From positions 2,108,001 through 2,172,000 of the forward strand of contig OX359190.1 of the NCBI GenBank assembly GCA_947172415.1: a DNA stretch of 64,000 nucleotides, given 5' to 3'. A model generated the notes under the pieces. It was not told the origin of the DNA. It did no database searches and saw nothing but the letters and a program-made list of their open reading frames with translations. Positions 48,901 to 59,678 of this stretch are shown in pieces. Made by a program: the position numbers and the translations under genes. This DNA is from Chondrosia reniformis (taxonomy: Eukaryota > Porifera > Demospongiae > Chondrillida > Chondrillidae). The first letter of the stretch is position 1. Each line of letters begins with the position of its first letter.

Positions 48901-51900
48901 GAAAAATAATCGTCAACGTCTTAGGCAGATCATTATTACTCGTATTAAAAAGATGTTGCTTCTTAAATTAGGTTTTCCTTGTTAAAGTTAGTATATACGT
49001 AAAAGATAAATAAATTTGTCAGTGAATGTTTTGAAAATTATTCATATGTATTCATATAATTATATTAGTATTTTAAGTATACGTAACTATAGGATTGTTC
49101 CTTGTTCCTCAATTGTAAGTTGACATTTTACTTTACAGCCAAAATTAGGACAGCTAGGTACTGCGTATACAGCTAGGTACTACATATACAGCTAGGTACT
49201 ACATATACAGCTAGGTACTACATATACAGCTAGGTACTACATATACAGCTAGGTACTACATATACAGCTAGGTACTGCATATACAGCTAGGTACTGCATA
49301 TACAGCTAGGTACTACGTATACTACTTATACGAATATTGACTTATTGACTCCTACAATGACTTGAGATGTGTTTGTTTCATACAGTATAATTGAACCATA
49401 ACTTTAAATCCTTTTTTTATAAAATGCTAAAAGCTGTAGTGTACGTAGGTGTATAAGAGTATTAACATGTATTCTTAGGAGGGAGACAGTAGCTTGAATG
49501 AGGGAGACAGTAGCTTGAAGGAGGGAGGCGCTAGCTTGAAGGAGGGAGACACTAGCTTGAAGGAGGGAGGCACTAGCTTGAAGGAGGGAGACACTAGCTT
49601 GAATGAGGGAAGCGCTAGCTTGAAGGAGGGAGATGCTAGCTTGAAGGAGGGAGACGCTAGCTTGAAGGAGGGAGACACTAGCTTGAAGGAGGGAGACGCT
49701 AACTTGAAGGAGGGAGACACTAGCTTGAAGGAGGGAGACACTAGTTTGAAGGAGGGAGACAGTAGCTTGAAGGAGGGAGACGCTAGCTTGAAGGAGGGAG
49801 ACGCTAGCTTGAAGGAGGGAGACACTAGCTTGAAGGAGGGAGACGCTAACTTGAAGGAGGGAGACGCTAACTTGAAGGAGGGAGACACTAGCTTGAAGGA
49901 GGGAGACACTAGTTTGAAGGAGGGAGACAGTAGCTTGAAGGAGGGAGACGCTAGCTTGAAGGAGGGAGACGCTAGCTTGAAGGAGGGAGATGCTAGCTTG
50001 AAGGAGGGAGACGCTAGCTTGAAGGAGGGAGACACTAGCTTGAAGGAGGGAGACACTAACTTGAAGGAGGGAGACGCTAACTTGAAGGAGGGAGACTCTA
50101 GCTTGAAGGAGGGAGACACTAGTTTGAAGGAGGGAGACAGTAGCTTGAAGGAGGGAGACGCTAGCTTGAAGGAGGGAGACGCTAACTTGAAGGAGGGAGA
50201 CACTAGCTTGAAGGAGGGAGACGCTAACTTGAAGGAGGGAGACGCTAACTTGAAGGAGGGAGACACTAGCTTGAAGGAGGGAGACACTAGTTTGAAGGAG
50301 GGAGACAGTAGCTTGAAGGAGGGAGACGCTAGCTTGAAGGAGGGAGACGCTAGCTTGGAGGAGGGAGACACTAGTTTGAAGGAGGGAGACACTAGCTTGA
50401 AGGAGGGAGACGCTAGCTTGAAGGAGGGAGACACTAGCTTGAAGGAGGGAGGCACTAGCTTGAAGGAGGGAAACGCTAACTTGAAGGAGGGAGACGCTAG
50501 CTTGAAGGAGGGAGACGCTAGCTTGAAGGAGGGAGACACTAGCTTGAAGGAGGGAGGCGCTAGCTTGAAAGAGGGAGACGCTAGCTTGAAGGAGGGAGAC
50601 ACTAGCTTGAAGGAGGGAGATGCTAGCTTGAAGGAGGGAGGCGCTAGCTTGAAGGTGGGAGACGCTAGTTTGAAGGAGGGAGACATTAGCTTGAAGGATG
50701 AATTTATCATTTTCAAGGTAGGTTTGTTGAAAATTTATTTTGATATTTTTTCAACTGATATATTGTCATGTTGTAGGAGAAGGAAATGAAGGAGAAGCAG
50801 ACATTGATTGATCAAGTAGAGAGTTTGAAGCAATCTGAAAGAGAGTATGAGCTAAAGGTCCAAGAACTGATGAAGAGAAACACTCAGTTGAAGGTACGGT
50901 ATCCTACTGTAACACCTCCCACACCTCTGCTGACTTAACCTGGCTGGATGTATTAACACTGCCTGCACACAACATCACTAGTTATCCACCAGTTTACACC
51001 TAATAGAGTAGGGATTACTTCTGTAACTGCTTCCAACTTATCTTTTGATGGTTCGTCTTTTGACTATTTGGACATCTAAAGATGCAGTTTGGTAAATATT
51101 TTGTTGACAAAAGGTTTACCAAACTGTGTCTTTAGATGTCAAAAGATGAACCATCCAAAAGATACAGTACATATGGGACATACAGACACATTGTTAAATA
51201 GAAAGGTCAATTGAAGTCTCATCCTGACTGGTGAAAGTACATTGTGCACTAGAGAGCCGATAGTGCACTGACATTACAGATTATTTACAAATTTAATGAG
51301 TTTCACCTCTTGACTTTGGATCACAGTTAACACATCTCATGTATGTACATATAGATACATATATGCTAGTCTGTTGGGAATACATTTACCATTCGAGTAT
51401 GCATTCAGAACCGAAATATCTGGTGTTGATCTTTTTAATGTCCTTTTTATGAAGCAAATTGAATTTAGTATCTTGAGGTATGAAGACACTGGGAGGATTT
51501 ATAAATGTGTTATTTGACTTACAGGCTCTTAATACTGTAGGAGAGAATAGCTGAACTGACCAGAGAACTGAGAGACATTCAGAAAGACAATCTACACCTG
51601 AAAGAACGTAATAGTGATTTGAAGGAGTCCAACAGCCAGTCTACTGTTCACCTGGAAGAACGTATCAATGACTTAAAGAAAATCAATTCTCTTCTGGAAG
51701 AAGGCAATTCAGAATTGAAGGTAATCCATTATTTTGACATGTAGATTTCTTATTTTCATGTACGTATATACGTTGATATTTATTTTTGATGTACATACAC
51801 GTATATACCAGTGAAATGCATGTGAATGTGTTATTGCATATTAATATTAGATGGCACTTTGTACGTGTATATGTATAATATGTGCATGTACATATATATC

Positions 51901-53702
51901 AGACACATTCACAACTAGTAACTGATTGACAAGACATCTATGTATACTGCAATGTAGACTAGACTACAGCAGCAACAGCAAAGTACAAAAGAATTTGCAG
52001 AGTTACAAGAGGAGAACATCAAACTAAGAGAAGAGAAGGTATTGCATTTCACTATTACTATACTCTGGAGTGATTATGGGTACTTCCTTTTAACATGTTT
52101 CACTCAACTGCCACATAATATAGAATGTGACAATTTGTCTATTATCATTGGGAAAATGTTTTTCTAAAGTTATAATCCTGTATCAGCTGTTGATTATATA
52201 TATATATACATGCACGAGATCCGAGGCGGGAGCATGTATACTGTGATGTTGTAACTGGTATACACTCCGCCCCTAGGTATTTACTCAGTTAGGGAAAAGC
52301 GCATTGTATAACTATAATACGAGCTAGGCTGAATGCCTCTTATTATAGTTATACAATGGTTATGGAATATAATTTGCCTTGGTTGCCCCAGCAACGGACT
52401 GTATGACTGTAGAGACTTCATATTTAGAGCAATTTTTCAATTCCATTTATTCATCCCTACTTGTGTAGAGCTCTCTTGAAGCTTCCTTAAATACTTTGAA
52501 AGAAGAGAAGGCTAAAGTTGAAAAGCAAGCTGAAGAGTTGAGGAGTAACATGTTGGGAAAGGTTGAAGGATTTGGTGCCATGTTAGAAGAAATGAAGAGA
52601 TCATTAGAGGTGTTGGAAGGTTAGCTTTTGTAGTTATTATTTTGCAAAGAAATGTACTAGACTTGTTAATTGAGTTATTTGATTCATTTCCACTATTTAG
52701 AGAAGCAAAGCAAAGGAGAATTAATGAGGTGAGTATTTATAGAAGCAATTCTTATATTATACATCTTTAAGTTGGTCCTGATACAATAGTCTATTACAGT
52801 TGACTTGTAACTTATTTCTACTCATCAGATATAGAGTAAACCTCACCACTGACAATAGTCTACAGGTGTGAAGGAAGCTAGTAATTTGACTTTAGTTGGG
52901 CAAAGTTGTTATTACTTGTTTCTGAAAATATAGAGAAACTGACTCAAATTTGAATGAAGTCTGGAATAATTGTTAATATTATTTTAGTAAAGTTTTAGTA
53001 CTAAACCCACTTATGGTTAGTTTGTGCAATACAGTCAATTTTTAGAGAACTTTGACTCTTGCTAATTCCTTCACCAGTAAGTCTTCCTACTTTAATTTTA
53101 CTCAAATTGTTGGCTCACCATTGAAGGGTCTGCCAGACCTCCTCTGCAGTCCCTGATCTCTGATTAATGTACACCAGTTAACTGGGCCAGTTGACTATGT
53201 ACACAGGAAGATTAATTCTCTAATTTTATTCATTACGCTTTAATGATATTCATAGAGTATGTCTTATAGACTAGAATTCTGTGTTATTTTGTCCTTATAA
53301 TATTCACTCAGAACTTCTATGTGTCCGTAGACACTCATAAAACATGCATGATGTACGTATCTAAGAATTAAGTATTTTATTGCTTTCCACAGCACTGAAC
53401 TCACAACCAGACACATGGATGTGTTACTGAGAAAGGTCATTGATAAAGTTCCTCAGAAATGGGAGGAAATTGCAATTTGCCTTCAGTTTGAGGACAATAA
53501 GATAGCCTCACTTAAGGATGGAAATTTAAAAATTGAAGAACGATGTAGAGCCATGCTGAGATCTTGGCTGAGACCAGATAAAGATACTGGTAGCCGGCCA
53601 AGGACCTTGAAAACCTTGTACACTGCACTTGTGGATCGAGACTGTAAGCCTGAGGCACTTAAACTTGTAGAAGAAGTAAAGGGACACGTGGAGAAGGAAT
53701 GA
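45907..53702 (+). CDS. KHD gene 5 (class A) with 58 heptad repeats
   Basis: Exons: 45907-45921 (MNRDK), 46532-47368 (kelch), 48738-48854 (extra coiled-coil copy), 49479-50717 (heptads), 50777-50893, 51541-51720, 51958-52038, 52469-52619, 52701-52728, 53393-53702. Together 3,075 bases, 1,025 codons, no stop, all phases consistent. This is the only complete and intact KHD gene wholly inside the window. The kelch exon has one residue deleted near its start (SDLAAGGG). The 22-residue exon TEVADLSS... has been deleted; only its last bases remain near 51473. Exon 51541-51720 is a fusion of two sister exons, joined at QSTV-HLEER in frame, without an intron. The final Death domain is class A (VIDKVPQKWEEIAICLQF, MLRSWLR, SRPRTLKTLY). 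It is followed by an ELOVL copy at 54521. Confidence 0.88.
48177..48689. repeat. 19-base minisatellite (acagctaggtactacatat), 27 copies
   Basis: Exactly 27 x 19 bases with variants at three positions (acatat, acgtat, gcgtat, gtgtat). It lies in the intron after the kelch exon and directly before the extra coiled-coil exon at 48738. Confidence 0.93.
49150..49320. repeat. 19-base minisatellite, second array, 9 copies
   Basis: Exactly 9 x 19 bases. The sequences before this array (48865-49149) repeat those before the first array (47895-48176), so the intron was duplicated around a coiled-coil exon, probably by unequal exchange between arrays. Confidence 0.92.
49479..50717 (+). repeat. coding heptad array, 58 repeats plus constant end
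   Basis: A single 1,239-base exon, exactly 59 x 21. Residues follow EGD[STA][SN]LK; the last unit is DEFIIFK as in every copy. A higher-order pattern of about eight to ten units recurs (order DTS, DAN, DAN, DTS, DTS, DSS, DAS, DAS near units 17-24 and again near 35-42), evidence for recent block expansion. There is no frameshift or stop in any unit. Both strands are open throughout. Confidence 0.93.
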
Positions 53703-54520
53703 CAGTTAGTTGATGTTAAGTGTGATGTTGTGTATATAGTCGGAGATCTATGTGGGGAGCATACAAGTACCAGTCAGTACCCTCTAACCCTATATGATGT
53801 ATACAATTTTAACTGTTAAAAATCTGTCAAGTAAAGATAACAACACTGTACTAAGACTTGTGCCTCCTCTCCCTGGTATTGTTAATCATTGATTAGTACA
53901 TATACAGTTTATCAGTTCAATAATAGAAGAATAGTGTTGTTCATAATACATGTATAATTTCTTCTTATCCTCATCCTATTATGTACAGTATTACAAAGGA
54001 GAGCAGTCTTTTAACAAACTATTGGATTGCAGAAAGAAAATTATTGTAACAATAATCAGAAGTAGTCCTGACAATCTCTTTTATACAATACATGTATTTT
54101 TTTAGCCTTTAACTGTTTGTCAACAATGTAATATAACAAATGTTCAACTTTAATTTTGTGTCAATGATGTTTGATGTTTGTAATTCACTGAGCTTCCTGC
54201 AAAGTATATGGAGTGATGTTTGTATTGAGCTAAGTGGAGTAACAGTATAATAATGACAGTATTGTATACATAAAGTGCCATCTGCAGCGGAAGAATATTC
54301 TATAAATACGTACAATTACGTCATTCATTCGTCTGTACACGTTGTTTGTAAACACTGAACTTGAATATTGCACGTTATGTCAATTTAATTGATTACAAGC
54401 ATTATTCTGTGACTATTTATATGCATGTATGTGTGCAGGAGTATATTTGTGAGTTAAGTGGTTTAAGTACTGTGAGGTTTCAAGCAAAGAGGGTGACGAA
54501 CTGTTCCACTTGAAAAGCAC

Positions 54521-55006
54521 ATGATGACTGGAGCTGCAGGTCTTGAAGAGACAGTAGGACTCCGTCTTACTACTGTGACTACTAAACTTTGCAGTTTACC
54601 TAGTTTTCCCCTGTTCGTTGGTTATCTCATTTTCACTTCATCTGCTCGTCCTCTTTGGAAGGTGGCTGCACCCGTGGATCTGAAGATTCCATTAATATTG
54701 CACAATTTGACTTGCTTTGTGGCGAGTGTGTACACGTTCGTTGCTGGAGTGTACGCATTGACAACAACACCGTCTTTGCTCACTGTTTCCGAAGGAAACT
54801 CGAACGTTATCCACGTCTTATATGCATATTGGATAAGCAAGGTGATTGAACTCTTGGATACCGTATTTATTATCTTTGGACACAAGAAACGGCAGCTAAC
54901 GGCGCTTCATGTTTTTCATCACTCGAGTATGCTGCTCCTTGCAGATTTCGCTTACAGCAGGACGCGTTGGACTCCAATATCAGTCGGTTTCACCATTAAT
55001 TCCTGA
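54521..55006 (+). pseudogene. ELOVL-type fatty acid elongase, 3'-truncated copy
   Basis: Start at ATG ATG (54521). The frame runs unbroken through LDTVFIIF, the HVFHH box and SRTRWTP, where the copy at 6337 has two frameshifts. It then ends in TGA at 55006 because about 270 bases (MYGYYN through WWKKGVTQLQ and the basic tail) are deleted; the sequence resumes with the shared downstream segment ttaagagagtttatg. It would give 161 residues lacking the last membrane segments, so an active elongase is unlikely. Confidence 0.82.
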
Positions 55007-55279
55007 GACTGTATATTAAGAGAGTTTATGTATAACAAAGTCTTTTATTTCTATTACACATATATATATATGCACCAAAGCTGCTACTTTTGTGTTGCAT
55101 AATTATTGTTGAATTACATACCCAATTCATTTTCATTATTAAATTAAAATTTTGCATGGTGTTGAACAAGTGGAATTTTTGCATTTGTAGAAAGCTTTTA
55201 ATTCATTAAATAAGATTGATGGATGCAATGTATAATATTCATGTGACTGTCACATGACCTGATGTTCCTCACATCAGTA

Positions 55280-58167
55280 CTAACAAATGAATGGCATGTC
55301 AGGCATGTCTTGTGATGTACTTCGTGTGGGGGAGGACTTTGAACTCTGTCGGGTAGTTCTAGTTACCTCCGGAGGGGAGGTGTCCCAGGAGGGGGTGTGG
55401 TCCTTCTCTTTGGATTAACTCTTCTCAGACTTGACTGGTTTGTGTTTCTTCTTATCAATCTTCTTTTGTTTCTTCTTTGAAGACTTTTCTATAGTGATAC
55501 AATGTCATACAGGGGCTTGGAGTGGAGGGTGGAGGCTGTATAGGATCTATATGTATACACACTTGTATGTTTAGCTGATCTGGTCCAGTGCACTTTGACT
55601 GTGAAGCACACACTAACTTTATTACACAAAATTTGATACAAGCTGAGAATAGGTTTAGTAATATTCTCCTAAAGTCAATCCATAACTTAATATAGGTACT
55701 GTCATTGGATATACAGTACAATAAAATCATATAGCACTGGTTACGCAAGACACATGCTAGGTGCTTCATATTGTACCTTCTTTGTGTAGTGATGATGCAA
55801 TACTGGCAGCACTCCCTGTGGAGCTGGTCTCCCAGTTTCCCTTCTTATTCAGAGGAGGAGCTAACGGTTCATGTTCCTTAATACCTAGCACATTTGAAGT
55901 GTATAACAGACCATCACATCACAATATTCCATAAAATATTAATTTAGTAATTCTAAAGTATGTGCAGAAGTTACATAATTCAGAATGCCAGTGAGTATAG
56001 CGAACAGTTCATTGGTCAATAGGTATATTGCTTGCATATATTCTATACACATGTACGTGCAAGTTGTATGTGAAGGTCTATTCTGACCAACTGTATGGAG
56101 GTAGACATTATTACTTTCATTGAGTGAGTCTTCATCTTGAAAAGATGGTCTTCTCTTCCCAAGAGGCGAGAGCTTGGAGGAGGAGCTCAGCAGTCTTGTT
56201 CTTATCTCCTTCCTCTGCTCCTCTGTGTGCTGGGGACACTTGACTGAACGTGTGCACAGTCTCTTTGTCCTCTCAGACACAACTCCACAAATTGAGTTCA
56301 ATGTACTTCTTTGCTTTTCTGAGGAGAGAGAGAGAGAGAGGATTAGTAGAGACAAAAATGTCAACAAAACAGAATTGTACTACAATAAAATATACATATT
56401 TTCAAATTTATTATTAAGTATGGAAGGTATACATCCATAATCTGACTTTAAAAGAATTTTCATCTCATACATAGTTCAACTGTATCAATCTCTTAAATGT
56501 TTTTAGCATGAAACACACTTGCATTGCACTGAAGTTGAAATGCTTGACAAGCGATTATAGACATTCAAAAAGTCCAAAAAAGTCACAATCAATGTAAGAC
56601 TTGCTTGAAATTTACTGTACTTACAAACGATTATATTCAAAAAGCCCAAAATATCAACTATTTCTGTTCAATGTAAAGCTATAGCTACAGCTGGAAGGAA
56701 GTCTTAATTTATACTGTTTCCATGGCAACACATACTTACTGACCTTGAGGAAATGTTAGGAAGTTGGCAACCGTTAGTGGAACAGAAGTCGGCTGAAGGA
56801 AACAATTTATTTCATTTACATAGTTATTGTATAAATATCATATACGTATGTACTAAGTTATAAAGATATACAGTCACAATAGCTATACAAACATACTTTA
56901 GTCTTCTCTGTGGTTTGTGTGGGAGGGGGAGGAGGAGGAGGAGGAGGGGGAGGAGGAGGACACTCCTCTTTGGAGTAGGTGAAGCTGTTCTGTCTTTCTC
57001 CTTATCTCTCTCCCTGTCCTTCTTCGGCCTCTTGGAACCTGCAGTTAAGAAGGTCAGTTAGGAATGTATGCAACCAGTTGTGTGATTCATAAGTCAGAGA
57101 TATAATTATTATATTTGGTACTTAAATCTAGTCAATTATTGCTTTCAAAATAATTAATTATGATTGGCTTTCAAATAGTAATGACTTACATGTATTTATA
57201 TCTTAGTCTTTTACAGACTAATTTGTTGAGAATGGCTGACAAAATCAGAAATTTTATACAGTATCACCAAAAATTACAATACATGTATACCGTGGAGAGT
57301 GCACATGTATATGTGTATATATCTTATATTCAATAAATGTGATTGGTGGATCTCATCAAGCCTGTACATCAGATATGATTCCAAAGACATGAAAAATCTA
57401 AGATATATACCATTTTCCTACATGCTATGCCTATTCTGTAAAAAAGCCTAGATTGGAACTAAACCTGAAGAGAGCTTTGGATGAAGATACAGGAGTCGTT
57501 TCTTTCTTCTTTTCCTTTCTTTCATCTTCTTCTCCACTGGCTGTTTCTGGGAATTCCACCCTTCATCATTGATCCTGGGAGTCTTTGTCTTTTTCTTTAT
57601 CTTGATCTTCTGTGAATCCTTGGCATGACATGACATCCTACTACTGGTGTTACAATTTATTTAAAATCTTTGATTTATCCTTCTCGCTATTATGTGTGTG
57701 TGCAGTCTACTCCAGTGTTACCTTTCTTGTCCGGCACATACTCCTCTCCTTCAGAGTCACTTCCCCCACTCTCAGAGTCGAGTATCCGCTGAGGTCTCTT
57801 GCTAGCCAATCTGTTATGACCAAGTCCCATACACTTCCCAAGATGAGGAGCAAACTTTGGTACTCCAATGGTCACGCTGCACTTTGGACATCTACAGGTC
57901 AGGTTGGGCTTTTTGAGATCCTGTTTAGTGTTACCAAATTCATCCACATCATCTCTTGTCATAATGTCAAATTTCATCACGTTACTTATATTCTAAAGTC
58001 AAGCATTAGTTCTACTCATGACTCATGTCTTTTATCTTTCTTACCTCTTCGGTCAATGTTAGCTGGATCTGGGTCGATCAGTTCTTTCTATAGTATCCCA
58101 GTTTAATAACACGATGAAGTTCAAAGGTTACTTCTAGAAATAATTCATCTACGTTTGTAAAAACCAT
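55280..58167 (-). pseudogene. ATXN7L3: ATXN7L3 / Sgf11 homologue, third copy with several lesions
   Basis: Exons in gene order: 58167-58045, about 57952-57722, 57038-56897, 56792-56744, 56318-56115, 55884-55777, 55488-55280. Lesions: the same two-base insertion in exon 1 as the 7371 copy, giving AAC TGA after LGYY-like codons; loss of the 5' end and acceptor of the Sgf11 finger exon near 57952; a two-base longer proline-coding tract (frameshift) in the third exon; a TAA in the last exon where the 7371 copy has AAA (in EKSKSKEK). The SCA7 exon itself is intact (RLCTRSVKCPQH). Clearly non-functional. Confidence 0.82.
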
Positions 58168-59254
58168 AGCATATATGGTAGAGCTGTATTAGTAGTGTTC
58201 GCTATATAAACATTACGAAATGATGCATACCTTAGATTAGTTTTTAATGAGAATTAAGGAAAAATTGCTTGATTCAACAGAAAATATGAAATAATTATAA
58301 AATTGTACAAAAATGGTAGACTTACAAGTGGTGTATCTAACTGTTCCTGATTGACTATATGAGATCGAAGTCTCCATCTTTTGAAAGCAACTGAATATTA
58401 TATATGTAACGATAGGAGGAGAAATGGTGTGATAGATTATTCATACAGTATACCCTAATTTTTATGCAAAGTGGAAGTTGTGTTTATAAACAAACAAACA
58501 ATTAAAAGGTCACTAATTATCAAACTGCTGGAAGTTGTGTTTATAAACAAACAAACATGGATGGATTAGGACTAAGGGCAATCACTTTTAGAAGTAAGCT
58601 TCAATATTCAAAATATTCAAAAAGATGAGATGTTTGCAAATCAATTGCAAATACCATACATTTTAGGATCGGAAATAAATTAATTTCTTAATTCCCTTTT
58701 ACGTACATTATACGTAGGACCAAAAAGTGACGCATAACACATTTATGATAAACAGTAGCTTCACAAGAATGTTGGGAAACAATAGGTAACCATTAATCAC
58801 AACTCAGTCAATCTCACAAGTGTATGTATAAGGACTTTTCAGTAGTGTTTAAATGAGGAACATTTGTTAGCCTACATAAATTAAATCATTGTGGCCTTTG
58901 AAGGCTGTGCTAGCATCTTAGTTGTGGGTACGTGGTCTACTTTTCTAAGACCTTTTACACATTACTCCCTACACAATGCACATGCTATGTAGCAATCACA
59001 GTGAATACGTACATGTCAGGTCATAGGTATACAAATGATGATTCAGCAACTAAATCCTCTTATAAAGGTTTATCCTTTGACTTTTGAGTATCTAGAGAAA
59101 CAGTATTATTAGTAACTCTTTCAATCAACCAGATCAATTCACATGTGAGTAGGTGTTGGTAGGAGGCTAATTGCATTGTGTGTTTATGGACCTCAAAAGA
59201 GGTTGAATAATTTATGTATCACCAAATTCTCAAATATTTATACGTAGACGACCA

Positions 59255-59359
59255 TTTTTCTAACACACTGCTTGGAAGATGTACATAGCAACTAAAAGCT
59301 ATCTAGTATAAGGAAACTCTTTGAATCCATGTACATATACAGACAGTGTGTTAGAAAAA
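59255..59359. mobile_element. small inverted-repeat element (MITE-like), copy 4
   Basis: Same ends as the other copies. Downstream, the collagen-like segment present at the other sites is deleted here (the sequence jumps to accaggcataggagc at about 59380). Confidence 0.65.
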
Positions 59360-59678
59360 CTTTGTATGTATATATGTATTACCAGGCATAGGAGCAAAAG
59401 GTTCTTTCACCAATTATCTCCACCAGCTTCTGTGCATGGTAGACCGTGTTGTCTTTGATCACATGGATCTTCTATAGCAGTTTGTAAAAACTATAGCAAA
59501 TATGGTAAAGCTGTATATATATATTAGTAGTGTTCGCTATATAAACATTACAAAACGATGCATACCTTACTATATTTGGAAGACAACACTTACTCGGGTT
59601 TGATAGTTACAGTTAGAGCAGTCAGTTTTTGTGTCAGTTTTCAAGTGTTTTCTCAGTTTTAGTTTCTTCGCTGAAGAT

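Noticed and set aside
49475-50716. 413-residue minus-strand open frame (SFKLASP repeats)
   Set aside because: It is the mirror of the plus-strand heptad exon. The 21-base unit has no stop on either strand, and the plus strand has the splice sites, constant end and coding neighbours. The same applies at 14730, 32276, 35587 and 62035.
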